The notes under the pieces were generated by a model, which worked only from the letters and a program-made list of their open reading frames with translations, was not told the origin of the DNA and searched no databases. A stretch of DNA of 64,000 nt from Pseudescherichia sp031998825 (GTDB lineage Bacteria > Pseudomonadota > Gammaproteobacteria > Enterobacterales > Enterobacteriaceae): NCBI RefSeq assembly GCF_031998825.1, contig NZ_DAMACX010000003.1:104567-168566 (forward strand), read 5' to 3'. A program made the translations under genes and the position numbers. Within the stretch, counting starts at the first letter, position 1; every line of letters begins with the position of its first letter. Below are positions 1 to 7,949 of this stretch, in pieces.

Positions 1-202
1 AGCAGGCGTCGAACCCGCGATTATTGGTGATTGCCACCAGCCACAGGAAGGTGCGGCTCTCCACCAGCAGATGATTGAAAAAATGAAAAATCGCGGAGTC
101 CAGCGTAAACCAGGCACCATGATTGACGGGCAGATACCAGGATAAAAACAGTGCCAGCCCGGCAACGTTAAGCAGTAATATAAGCGGCAGTCGGTTTTTC
201 AT
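1..202 (-). CDS. lpxT: lipid A 1-diphosphate synthase LpxT, N-terminal part only
   Basis: The reverse strand from the ATG at 202 opens MKNRLPLILLLNVAGLALFL and continues through a hydrophobic segment, PVNHGAWFTLD and VAITNNRGFDAC, which matches the start of LpxT (YeiU), a PAP2-family inner membrane enzyme. In E. coli it transfers a phosphate from undecaprenyl pyrophosphate to the lipid A 1-position on the periplasmic face. Only about 67 codons are present, and the PAP2 catalytic histidines lie beyond the window edge. It sits just downstream of yeiR on the same strand, as in E. coli. Identity rests on recognised sequence and synteny. Confidence 0.85.
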   Translation of the reverse strand, partial: MKNRLPLILLLNVAGLALFLSWYLPVNHGAWFTLDSAIFHFFNHLLVESRTFLWLVAITNNRGFDAC

Positions 203-235
203 TATTCCATCACGGCAGATTCTAAAGCCGCAACG

Positions 236-1222
236 TTAATCCTCATCCGCTAAACGAAGCTTCAACAGAGCGGACTGAAGCGCATTCCAGTCTACGTCAT
301 GATCGGCAATCAGCTCGATGCGGCTGTCCGGCGGGGCGACGTTTTGCGTCTCAATACGGAAATCTTCGCCCTGGCGATTAATACGTACCAACCCCTCGGC
401 AATGCGCATGACGCCTTTTACTCGTCCAGCCGGAGCCAGACGCGCCCACTCCAAAATCCCCACGGTATCAAAGCGTGTCTCAGCATCAAAAATCCAGCCG
501 CAGGCGTGATGGCCCTGGCCGCTGTTCAGGCTGCGCCGCCAGCGCTGGTGAGCAGGCAGGCTCAGCGCCGCTAGCCCCTTTTTCTCTCCGTGGCCATGAT
601 TGTGTTCGGCGCTGGTGGGCAGCTCGCGGCGGTTGCGGCGAGGCGTATCCAGCAGCGCAGGATCGATCTCGCCCTGGGTAGCCGTCAGCAGCTGACGGTC
701 GCCGCCAAACTGCTGCCACCACTGGGTCAGCGCCGCCTCGCTTTCAGGGGTTGCGCGATCGCGTTTATTAGCGACGATGATATCCGCCGCCGCCAGCTGA
801 TCGCGGAAGTTTTCATTAGTGACCGCCTTTTCATCCAGCAGCTGGCGTGGGTCGAGCAGGCAGAGGGTGGCGCGCAGGTCGATCCACGGCTCGTAGACCT
901 CCGCAGTGAGGATATCGAGGATCTGTTTCGGATGGCCCAGCCCGGTTGGCTCAATCAGCAGGCGGTCGGGTTTACCCTGGCGCAGCAGCGTATTCAGCCC
1001 CACCTGCATCGGCAGGCCGTTGACGCAGCACATGCAGCCGCCGGGGATCTCTTTTAGCAGCGCGCCGCTTTCTGCCATCAGCGCGCCGTCAATGCCGACC
1101 TCACCAAATTCATTGACCAGCACGGCCCACTCCTCCCCCTCCGGCTTGTTCGCCAGCAGATGTAATATAGAGGTCGTTTTGCCGGTGCCCAGGAAGCCGG
1201 TAATCAAGTTGGTCTTAGTCAC
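236..1222 (-). CDS. yeiR: zinc-binding COG0523-family GTPase YeiR
   Basis: This is a 328-residue G3E-family P-loop GTPase. The Walker A motif GFLGTGKTT is at the N-terminus, the metal-binding CxCC motif is in IPGGCMCCVNGLP (about residue 65), and a His-rich stretch HNHGHGEKKG (about residue 207) separates the GTPase from the C-terminal CobW-C domain. E. coli YeiR is a zinc-binding GTPase of the COG0523 family, thought to act in zinc allocation when zinc is scarce. The GTG at 1222 is chosen because GGAG lies 5 nt before it and the length then equals E. coli YeiR. The in-frame GTG at 1228 overlaps that Shine-Dalgarno. No Zur box was identified upstream. Confidence 0.92.
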   Translation of the reverse strand: MTKTNLITGFLGTGKTTSILHLLANKPEGEEWAVLVNEFGEVGIDGALMAESGALLKEIPGGCMCCVNGLPMQVGLNTLLRQGKPDRLLIEPTGLGHPKQILDILTAEVYEPWIDLRATLCLLDPRQLLDEKAVTNENFRDQLAAADIIVANKRDRATPESEAALTQWWQQFGGDRQLLTATQGEIDPALLDTPRRNRRELPTSAEHNHGHGEKKGLAALSLPAHQRWRRSLNSGQGHHACGWIFDAETRFDTVGILEWARLAPAGRVKGVMRIAEGLVRINRQGEDFRIETQNVAPPDSRIELIADHDVDWNALQSALLKLRLADED

Positions 1223-1310
1223 ATTCACTCCAGAAATAGTCCTGCCCGCTAAAGGGCGTCAAAACGATCCCATCATCCTGGCGAAAAAAGAGTGAAAAGA
1301 GAAGGGCAAC

Positions 1311-1337
1311 CGCGGACGGCAGCATTTTCCGTCCGCG
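1311..1337 (-). terminator. hairpin after yeiQ
   Basis: A perfect 9-bp stem (CGCGGACGG / CCGTCCGCG, 9-nt loop) lies 17 bp beyond the yeiQ stop, between yeiQ and yeiR. The following minus-strand DNA is pyrimidine-rich without a clean T-run, so it may terminate only partly. Confidence 0.5.
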
Positions 1338-1353
1338 TTAAAGGCAGGAAAGG

Positions 1354-2820
1354 TTAACGCTGTAGCGTGGCGATGACCGCCCGATGCGCGCCCTGGGTGG
1401 CGATACGTTGCCAGGCGGCTTCAATGGCGGAGACAAAGGTTGGGTTATGCGGCAGGTCGCTGCCAAAAATTTCGCTGAGGGAGAGCAGGGCCGCAACGCG
1501 CGCGTCCTCGCTGCTCTGAGCCACCTTCTCACGGAATTTCTCCGCCAGCGGATCGCGCACCTCAATGGCCTGGCCCGCGTCATCGACGCCGCTGACGTAG
1601 CGCATCCAGCCCGCCACGCCCAGCGCCAGCAGCGGCCACTCTGTCCCGCGCTCCAGGTGCAGGCGAATACTCTCCAGCATACGTTGAGGCAGCTTCTGGC
1701 TACCGTCCATCGCAATTTGCCAGGTGCGGTGCTGAAGCGCCGGATTAGCAAAGCGCGCCAGCAGGCTTTCGGCGTAGTCGGTTAGATCGACGCCGGTAAT
1801 GCGCAGCGTTGGGGCCTGCTCATCCAGCATCAGACGACGGGCGGCATCGCGGAAATGCGCGTCGGCCATACAGTCGTTGATGTGGGCGAAGCCAGCCAGA
1901 TAGCCGAGATACGCTAAAAAGGAGTGGCTGCCGTTGAGCATCCGCAGCTTCATCTGCTCCCAGGGGAGAACGTCATCAACCATCTGCACGCCAGCGGCTT
2001 CCCATTCCGGACGCCCGGCGACAAAGTTGTCTTCGATGACCCACTGAATAAAAGGCTCGCAGCTGATGGCGCAGGGATCGTCCACCCCCAGCACCTCGGC
2101 GATCTCGGCCAGCGAGGCGTCGGTGGCGGCGGGAACAATGCGATCGACCATCGTGCCCGGGAAGCTTACCTGCTCGCCGATCCACTCTGCCAGCTCGGCG
2201 GAGCGCTGCTGCGCCATCCCCAGCACGGCATTTTTCACTACGTGACCGTTATCCGGAATGTTGTCGCAAGAAAGGACGCTAAAGGGAGGCAGGCCTCGCT
2301 CGCGGCGGCGGGAGAGGGCCTCAACCAGAATGCCTGGCGCGGAGTGCGGCGCCTGCGGGTTCTGCAGATCGTGCATGATGCGTTCGTTGCGGGTATCCAG
2401 TTTGCCGGTGGCCGGATCGATGCAGTAGCCTTTCTCGGTGATAGTCAGGGAGACAATCGCCACCTGCGGCTCGCAAAACTTCTCAATAATGGCTGCCAGC
2501 GAGTCGAGCTTCGCGTTAAGGCACTCCTTCACCGCACCCACGACAATCGCCTGATTTCCCTCTGCGCCTTTCTCCAGCACGGTAAAGAGATGATCCTGCT
2601 CGCGGAGCTGGGTCATTAACGTGTCGCCGCTAAACAGGCTGATCTCACAGATGCCCCAGTCACCGCCTCGGGCGTTCAGTACCCGATCGGTTAAGAGTGC
2701 CTGGTGAGCGCGGTGAAACGCACCAAACCCGAAGTGGACAATGCGCGAGCGCAGCGCCTGACGATCGTACCCTGGCTGTTGAACGTTTTCCGCGAGGGCA
2801 ACAGAGGCAATAGTTTTCAT
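1354..2820 (-). CDS. yeiQ: YeiQ, mannitol dehydrogenase-family oxidoreductase (fructuronate reductase-like)
   Basis: This 488-residue long-chain dehydrogenase is of the mannitol dehydrogenase/UxuB family. The N-terminal nucleotide-binding segment reads IVHFGFGAFHRAHQALLTDR (residues about 27-46), and MLNGSHSFLAYLGYL in the C-terminal domain carries the usual Lys/Asn/His catalytic neighbourhood of the family. UxuB reduces D-fructuronate to D-mannonate with NADH. YeiQ is a close paralogue whose substrate is not certain. The ATG at 2820 gives the E. coli length and has AGG 10 nt upstream, while an in-frame TTG two codons earlier sits too near it. The gene is divergent from uxuA, unlike K-12, where uxuA lies with uxuB elsewhere. 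The pairing supports a role in the mannonate/fructuronate branch (inference). Confidence 0.88.
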   Translation of the reverse strand: MKTIASVALAENVQQPGYDRQALRSRIVHFGFGAFHRAHQALLTDRVLNARGGDWGICEISLFSGDTLMTQLREQDHLFTVLEKGAEGNQAIVVGAVKECLNAKLDSLAAIIEKFCEPQVAIVSLTITEKGYCIDPATGKLDTRNERIMHDLQNPQAPHSAPGILVEALSRRRERGLPPFSVLSCDNIPDNGHVVKNAVLGMAQQRSAELAEWIGEQVSFPGTMVDRIVPAATDASLAEIAEVLGVDDPCAISCEPFIQWVIEDNFVAGRPEWEAAGVQMVDDVLPWEQMKLRMLNGSHSFLAYLGYLAGFAHINDCMADAHFRDAARRLMLDEQAPTLRITGVDLTDYAESLLARFANPALQHRTWQIAMDGSQKLPQRMLESIRLHLERGTEWPLLALGVAGWMRYVSGVDDAGQAIEVRDPLAEKFREKVAQSSEDARVAALLSLSEIFGSDLPHNPTFVSAIEAAWQRIATQGAHRAVIATLQR

Positions 2821-2946
2821 GACCAATACACCTGATTAACCAATAATTAACAAAATGCAGTGTAAAGTTATATGACAGCAAATTGAATTGGTGTGCCCCA
2901 AATATCTGAGGAACGTGAGCTGGATCAATCAAAGATAGCGGACCAA

Positions 2947-2974
2947 TTGACCCTTCCCGCGAAACATGTATGGT
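2947..2974 (+). promoter_or_regulatory. candidate sigma70 promoter for uxuA
   Basis: TTGACC (2947-2952) is followed after 16 bp by TATGGT (2969-2974), a fair sigma70 pair placed about 55 bp before the uxuA start codon. It is read from sequence only, and the -10 is weak. Confidence 0.4.
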
Positions 2975-2994
2975 AGTCAACATCTGTATGAGCC

Positions 2995-3012
2995 ATATTG
3001 GTATAACAACTT
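2995..3012 (+). promoter_or_regulatory. candidate UxuR/ExuR-type operator upstream of uxuA
   Basis: The 18-mer at this position contains TTGGTATAACAA and agrees at 15 of 18 positions with the palindrome AAATTGGTATACCAATTT used by the GntR-family repressors UxuR and ExuR. It lies between the candidate promoter and the uxuA Shine-Dalgarno, where bound repressor would block initiation or elongation. Further half sites, AATTGGT at 2886-2892 and ACCAATT at 2942-2948, lie in the same yeiQ-uxuA gap, so both genes could be controlled together. Confidence 0.55.
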
Positions 3013-3028
3013 TATTGAGGATGAGGCG

Positions 3029-4219
3029 ATGGAACAAACCTGGCGTTGGTACGGTCCGAACGATCCGGTTTCACTTGATGATGTGCGTCAGGCAGGCGCA
3101 ACGGGCGTAGTCACCGCGCTACACCACATCCCTAATGGGCAGGTGTGGCCGGTTGAAGAGATCAAACAGCGCCAGGCGCTGCTGGCTGAAAAAGGGTTAA
3201 CCTGGTCGGTCGTTGAGAGCATTCCGGTACACGAAGAGATCAAAACCCACAGTGGCCAGGTTGACACCTGGATTGCCAACTACCAGCAGAGCATCCGTAA
3301 CCTGGCGGCCTGCGGCATCGATACCATCTGCTACAACTTTATGCCGATCCTCGACTGGACCCGTACCGATCTGGAGTATGAGCTGCCGGACGGTTCGAAA
3401 GCCCTGCGTTTCGATCAGATCGCCTTCGCCGCCTTCGAGCTACACGTTCTGAAGCGTAAAGGTGCGGAAGCGGACTACAGCGAAGAGGAGCAGCGTCAGG
3501 CGCAGGCATACTTCAACGCAGCCAGCGAGGCGGAGATCGACAAGCTGACCCGCAATATTATTGCTGGTCTACCGGGGGCGGAAGAGGGCTACACGCTGGA
3601 CCAGTTCCGCGCCCGCCTGGCGGAGTATGACGGCATCGATAAAGCGCAGCTGCGGGAGAATATGGCCGTCTTCCTGCGGGCGATTGTTCCGGTAGCGGAA
3701 GAGGCAGGTGTGCGCCTGGCGGTGCATCCGGACGATCCGCCGCGCCCAATCCTCGGCCTGCCGCGTATTGTTTCTACCATTGAAGATATGCAGTGGTTAA
3801 AAGAGACGGTCGACAGCATCAACAACGGCTTCACCATGTGTACCGGCTCCTACGGCGTGCGTGCCGATAACGATCTGGTGAAGATGGTAGAAACCTTTGG
3901 TGACCGTATTCACTTCACCCACCTGCGCTCAACCTGCCGGGAAGAGAACCCAAAAACCTTCCACGAGGCGGCGCATCTGCACGGCGACGTCGATATGGTG
4001 GCGGTGGTGAAAGCGATTTTGACCGAAGAGCAGCGGCGTAAACAGGCGGGCGATCTGCGTCCGATCCCGTTCCGTCCGGATCACGGCCATCAGATGCTTG
4101 ACGATCTGCGGAAGAAAACCAACCCTGGCTATTCGGCTATTGGCCGCCTGAAGGGGATGGCGGAAGTGCGTGGTGTGGAGCTGGCGCTGAAGCAGATGCT
4201 GTTCCGCGATTTATTATAA
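3029..4219 (+). CDS. uxuA: D-mannonate dehydratase UxuA
   Basis: UxuA dehydrates D-mannonate to 2-keto-3-deoxy-D-gluconate in glucuronate/fructuronate breakdown. The 396-residue product has family landmarks MEQTWRWYGPNDPVSL at the start, CYNFMPILDWTRTDLEY, AVHPDDPPRPILGLPRI and RPDHGHQMLDD. The His, Cys and Asp residues in these blocks serve as metal and substrate ligands in characterised UxuA. The frame is open 21 codons further upstream, but the ATG at 3029 is preceded by GAGG 8 nt away and aligns with E. coli UxuA. It is divergent from yeiQ. A REP element after the stop separates it from convergent efpL. Confidence 0.96.
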   Translation: MEQTWRWYGPNDPVSLDDVRQAGATGVVTALHHIPNGQVWPVEEIKQRQALLAEKGLTWSVVESIPVHEEIKTHSGQVDTWIANYQQSIRNLAACGIDTICYNFMPILDWTRTDLEYELPDGSKALRFDQIAFAAFELHVLKRKGAEADYSEEEQRQAQAYFNAASEAEIDKLTRNIIAGLPGAEEGYTLDQFRARLAEYDGIDKAQLRENMAVFLRAIVPVAEEAGVRLAVHPDDPPRPILGLPRIVSTIEDMQWLKETVDSINNGFTMCTGSYGVRADNDLVKMVETFGDRIHFTHLRSTCREENPKTFHEAAHLHGDVDMVAVVKAILTEEQRRKQAGDLRPIPFRPDHGHQMLDDLRKKTNPGYSAIGRLKGMAEVRGVELALKQMLFRDLL

Positions 4220-4234
4220 GTTTTCGTGAACTTA

Positions 4235-4270
4235 CGTAGGCCGGGTAAGGCGTTTAGCCGCCACCCGGCG
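4235..4270. repeat. REP element between uxuA and efpL
   Basis: The segment reads GTAGGCCGGGTAAGGCG, a short spacer, then GCCGCCACCCGGC, the standard enterobacterial REP palindrome. It occupies the gap between two convergent genes and can fold on either transcript, which may protect 3' ends or help termination. Confidence 0.85.
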
Positions 4271-4285
4271 TTCACTTACGGGATC

Positions 4286-4858
4286 TTAATCCGCGCGGCC
4301 CATGTAGCGGCTCTCTTCGATATGAATACGGATCTTCTCGCCGGTGGTCAGGTACTCAGGCACCTGGATCACCAGACCGGTGCTCAGGGTCGCTGGCTTA
4401 GTCCGTGAACTGGCCGATGCGCCTTTAATGCCCGGCGCGGTCTCCACAATTTCCAGATCTACCGTCTGCGGCAGCTCCAGCGCCAGCAGCTGACCATCCC
4501 ACGTCAGAACCTGCATATCCGGCATGCCGCCTTCCGGCATAAACTGTAACTCTTCTTCAATCTGCTCTTTGGTGAAGATATACGGGGTGTAATCCTCTTT
4601 ATCCATAAAGACGTATTCGTTGCCGTCCACGTAGGAGAAGTCAACGAAGCGACGGGTCAGGGTTACGGTATCAACGATATCATCGCCCTTGAAGCGCTCT
4701 TCCACTTTCAGCCCGGTGCGGACGTCGGCGAAGCGCATTTTATAGAGGGTGGCTGCGCCGCGGGCGCTGGGAGACTGAATATCGATATTTTTTACAATCA
4801 GCAGCTTACCGTTGTAATTCAATACCATACCTTTTTTGATTTCGTTCGCTCTTGCCAT
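4286..4858 (-). CDS. efpL: elongation factor P-like protein EfpL (YeiP)
   Basis: This 190-residue EF-P paralogue has three beta-barrel domains. The N-terminal KOW-like domain starts MARANEIKKGMVLNYNGKLL, and the loop that reaches the ribosomal peptidyl-transferase centre reads SPSARGAA with Arg33 at the tip in place of the modifiable Lys of EF-P. EfpL relieves ribosome stalling at polyproline and related motifs without the EF-P lysine modification. The frame extends 40 codons further upstream, but the ATG at 4858 has AGGA about 6 nt before it and equals the E. coli length. It is convergent with uxuA and divergent from yeiW. Confidence 0.95.
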   Translation of the reverse strand: MARANEIKKGMVLNYNGKLLIVKNIDIQSPSARGAATLYKMRFADVRTGLKVEERFKGDDIVDTVTLTRRFVDFSYVDGNEYVFMDKEDYTPYIFTKEQIEEELQFMPEGGMPDMQVLTWDGQLLALELPQTVDLEIVETAPGIKGASASSRTKPATLSTGLVIQVPEYLTTGEKIRIHIEESRYMGRAD

Positions 4859-5014
4859 GATGGATCCTGTGCGGGAAAGTGGGAAAAATATCGCGACAAA
4901 GTACTCGCGAGGGGCGCAGTTGGCAAGCCTCTTCGCCAGGTTTTGCATCTTCACTACGAAAAGTGTTAGCGTCGGCATTTACTGCGCTATTCATCACTAA
5001 AAGAGAGCCGTTTT

Positions 5015-5269
5015 ATGGAGTGTCGCCCGGACTGCGGAGCCTGCTGTACCGCCCCGTCAATCAGTAGTCCAATCCCCGGGATGCCCAACGGCAAACCGGC
5101 CAATACGCGCTGCGTCCAGCTCTCTGCGGATAACCTCTGCAACATCTTTGGCTCGCCCCTGCGCCCAAAGGTCTGTTCCGGCCTGCAGCCGTCACGGGAG
5201 ATGTGCCTCACCAGCCGCGACGAGGCGATAACCTGGCTACTCCAGCTCGAAGCGGCAACCGCACCCTAA
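5015..5269 (+). CDS. yeiW: YkgJ-family cysteine cluster protein YeiW
   Basis: This 84-residue UPF0153 protein has an N-terminal cluster MECRPDCGACCTAPS (Cys3, Cys7, Cys10, Cys11) and further cysteines in TRCVQL, DNLCNIF, KVCSGL and EMCLT. The pattern is that of the zinc/iron-chelating YkgJ family. The biochemical function is unknown. Length and sequence match E. coli YeiW. The stop overlaps the end of convergent setB by a few bases. Confidence 0.85.
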   Translation: MECRPDCGACCTAPSISSPIPGMPNGKPANTRCVQLSADNLCNIFGSPLRPKVCSGLQPSREMCLTSRDEAITWLLQLEAATAP

Positions 5270-6447
5270 ACGTCCTTAATCCGCGCCAGGCAAACGGCGG
5301 CCATCAGCGCCATCACCAGTGCGATCCAGAACACGGCGTGATAGCTCCAGATCTCCGCCACTACCCCGGCCATTGAGCCCGCGATGATCCAGCCGACGCG
5401 GGTGGTATTGGTATAGAGCGTAGTAGCGGCCCCGGCCTGGCCCGGCATCAGATCCTGGAAGTAGAGCATGCCAATCCCCGCCAGAATGCCGATATAGATG
5501 GCGTTCAGCAGCTGGAAGGCCAGCAGCAGAGCGGGGGTGTGCACCGTCAGCATGGCGATATAGAACAGCACGCCGCCTACCACTGCGATGCGCATCAGAA
5601 AGCGCTTCCCGAAGCGTTTTGCATAGTAGCCTGCAATCAGCATCGTTGGGATCTCCAGCCCGGCGGCGGTGCCCATCATCACGCCAGCCAGTTTCTCCGG
5701 CAGGTGCAGCTCTTCAATAATAAACAGCGGCATATTGATAATGTAGAGGCTGTTGGTGCCCCACATCAGGGTGCAGATAGTAAACAGCAGCAGAGCGTCG
5801 CAGCGGTTGGTGCGCGGCGCTTCAGCTACGCCAGTGGCGAGCCGTGGCTCTTTACGCATGGCGGGCAGAAAGAGCCAGACCATCACACCACAGACGATAT
5901 AGGCTACCGCCGCGCTGAGGTACATCGTCGTAAAGCCAAACCCCATCGCCAGGGCGTAGGCCAGCGGCGGGCCAATCACCCATGCCAGCGACACCTGGGC
6001 GCGCAGGATTGAGCTGAACATCACCGCTTCCCGCCCGGTATGGTCAGCATGCTCCCTGGCAAGAGCGAACATCTGTGGGTTAGCGGTGGAGCCAAAGCTG
6101 CTCAGGAATACGCCAATGAACAGCAGAATAAAATAGTTGCGGTTCCAGGCAAACAGCACGCAGGACAGCACCCCGAGCAGGCAGCAGAAGACGATCAGGT
6201 TTTTCCGGCTGCCTTTACGGTCGGATCGTCCGGCCAGGAACTGGCTGACCAGGATGCCGATCACCGCGCTGCCGGTAAAGAAGAAGCCAACCATCGCTGG
6301 ACGAACGTGCACCTCGTTAGTCAAAAACAGGCTCAGGGTAGGGGTCTGTAACGCCCCGGCGATGCCGGTTAAGAAGGCAACGATCAGGAACGCGGCAGAG
6401 GTGAAATCAACGGGTCTTGGGGCAGCGTCAGCAGGGGAAGTTTGCAT
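5266..6447 (-). CDS. setB: sugar efflux transporter SetB
   Basis: This 393-residue major facilitator superfamily protein has twelve predicted membrane segments and an opening block SAAFLIVAFLTGIAGALQTP typical of the SET family. Loop motifs GRSDRKGSRKNL and FGSTANPQMFALARE match E. coli SetB (YeiO), which exports lactose and glucose analogues. It faces away from fruBKA across a 371-bp gap. Its terminal codons overlap the convergent yeiW stop. The physiological substrate in this organism is not determined by sequence. Confidence 0.92.
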   Translation of the reverse strand: MQTSPADAAPRPVDFTSAAFLIVAFLTGIAGALQTPTLSLFLTNEVHVRPAMVGFFFTGSAVIGILVSQFLAGRSDRKGSRKNLIVFCCLLGVLSCVLFAWNRNYFILLFIGVFLSSFGSTANPQMFALAREHADHTGREAVMFSSILRAQVSLAWVIGPPLAYALAMGFGFTTMYLSAAVAYIVCGVMVWLFLPAMRKEPRLATGVAEAPRTNRCDALLLFTICTLMWGTNSLYIINMPLFIIEELHLPEKLAGVMMGTAAGLEIPTMLIAGYYAKRFGKRFLMRIAVVGGVLFYIAMLTVHTPALLLAFQLLNAIYIGILAGIGMLYFQDLMPGQAGAATTLYTNTTRVGWIIAGSMAGVVAEIWSYHAVFWIALVMALMAAVCLARIKDV

Positions 6448-6717
6448 CTTGGACTATCGTTTATCGTAGAGAGACGCGGATTTTACGCCGCTGGAGCGAA
6501 AATAGACAGCTATCGGACCGGGTTTTGCCACAAAAAAGCAAAACGCTATTTTGAAATAATTATCATTAAGGCTGACATTGCTGAAACAGGCCGCGAAGAC
6601 GGCAAATTTTGTTCAGCAGCGCGTCGGCAAGCGGTAGAAAAATGTGCATTAGCTCTAAATTTTAATACCTAAATTAAGAGTTTCCTTGATCGATGGAGCA
6701 GTCTGAGCAAGACTTCG

Positions 6718-6731
6718 TGAAACGTTTCAGC
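6718..6731 (+). promoter_or_regulatory. Cra (FruR) operator 1 of fruBKA
   Basis: TGAAACGTTTCAGC is a near-perfect palindrome matching the Cra consensus TGAAACGTTTCA. It lies 88 bp upstream of the fruB start. In E. coli, Cra represses fruBKA from paired operators until fructose 1-phosphate releases it. Confidence 0.9.
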
Positions 6732-6782
6732 GTCATCTGCCCGATCTTTCTTTGCGCCGGTGACGCTCCATTTCACCAGCTA

Positions 6783-6796
6783 GCTGAAACGATTCA
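6783..6796 (+). promoter_or_regulatory. Cra (FruR) operator 2 of fruBKA
   Basis: GCTGAAACGATTCA fits the asymmetric Cra consensus and lies 65 bp downstream of operator 1, ending 22 bp before the fruB ATG. The two-site layout is that of the E. coli fru operon. Confidence 0.9.
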
Positions 6797-6818
6797 AGTT
6801 CAGCAGGAGTGGAGATTC

Positions 6819-7949
6819 ATGTTCCAGTTATCCGTTCAGGACATCCATCCAGGCCAGCAGGCCGGTAATAAAGAAGAGGCTATTCGCCAGATAGCGGGCG
6901 CGCTGGTGCAGGCGGGCAATGTGGCTGACGGCTACGTGGCCGGTATGCTCGCGCGCGAGCAGCAGACCTCGACCTTCCTTGGCAACGGCATCGCTATTCC
7001 GCACGGCACTACCGATACCCGTGATCAGGTGCTGAAAACCGGCGTGCAGGTCTACCAGTTCCCGCAGGGCGTCCTGTGGGGGGAAGGACAGGTGGCCTAT
7101 GTCGCCATCGGTATCGCTGCCAGCTCCGATGAGCACCTGGGCCTGCTGCGCCAGCTGACCCACGTTCTGAGCGATGATGACGTCGCAGCCCAGCTACAGT
7201 CAGCGACGACGGCTGAAGAGCTGCGCGCCCTGCTGATGGGTGAAAAGCAGAGTGCCGGCATGAAGCTGGATAACGAGACGCTGACCCTCGACGTCGCCGC
7301 CAGCGATCTGGTGACTCTGCAAGCCCTGAACGCCGGACGCCTGAAAGAGGCCGGTGCAGTTGACGTTAACTTCGTGACCCGCGCCATCAGCGAACAGCCG
7401 CTGAACCTCGGCCAGGGTATCTGGCTGAACGACAGCGCCGAAGGCAACCTGCAGAGCGCCATTGCCGTCAGCCGGGCGGCAAACGCCTTTGACGTAAACG
7501 GCGAGCGCGCGGCGCTGCTGGTGAGCGTGGCGATGACCGACAACGGTCCGGAAGCGGTGCTGAAGCGTCTGGCTGACATTCTGCTGGCGAATAAAGCTGA
7601 CCGCCTGCTGTCCGCTGATTCCGCCACGCTGCTGGCGCTGCTGACCAGCGATGATGCGCTGAAGGCTGACGTGCTGAACGCCGAGTTTGTTGTGCGTAAC
7701 GAGCACGGCCTGCACGCTCGTCCGGGTACGATGCTGGTCAATACCATTAAACAGTTTAACAGCGACGTGACCGTCACCAACCTGGACGGCAGCGGCAAGC
7801 CGGCCAACGGTCGCAGCCTGATGAAGGTAGTGGCGCTGGGCGTCAAGAAGGGCCATCGCCTGCGCTTTACCGCGCAGGGCGAAGATGCTGAACAGGCGCT
7901 GCAGGCGATTGGCGAAGCCATCGCGAGCGGTCTGGGGGAGGGCGCATAA
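6819..7949 (+). CDS. fruB: fructose PTS diphosphoryl transfer protein FruB (EIIA-M-FPr)
   Basis: This 376-residue fusion passes phosphate from enzyme I to FruA. The N-terminal EIIA-Fru domain carries the phosphorylated histidine in GNGIAIPHGTTD (His62). A middle M domain follows, and the C-terminal HPr-like FPr domain carries RNEHGLHARPGTM with its active histidine near residue 299. The open frame extends 42 codons upstream, but MFQLSVQDIHP is the family start, with AGGAG 9 nt and GGAG 4 nt before the ATG. It is the first gene of fruBKA, and its TAA overlaps the fruK ATG by one base. Confidence 0.97.
   Translation: MFQLSVQDIHPGQQAGNKEEAIRQIAGALVQAGNVADGYVAGMLAREQQTSTFLGNGIAIPHGTTDTRDQVLKTGVQVYQFPQGVLWGEGQVAYVAIGIAASSDEHLGLLRQLTHVLSDDDVAAQLQSATTAEELRALLMGEKQSAGMKLDNETLTLDVAASDLVTLQALNAGRLKEAGAVDVNFVTRAISEQPLNLGQGIWLNDSAEGNLQSAIAVSRAANAFDVNGERAALLVSVAMTDNGPEAVLKRLADILLANKADRLLSADSATLLALLTSDDALKADVLNAEFVVRNEHGLHARPGTMLVNTIKQFNSDVTVTNLDGSGKPANGRSLMKVVALGVKKGHRLRFTAQGEDAEQALQAIGEAIASGLGEGA

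Larger units (their letters stand above)
6448..6818. other. setB-fruB divergent intergenic region
   Basis: This 371-bp stretch has no convincing gene. The first half is AT-rich and must hold the setB promoter. The second half holds two Cra operators and the fruB leader. No riboswitch-like or terminator-like fold was evident. Confidence 0.6.
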
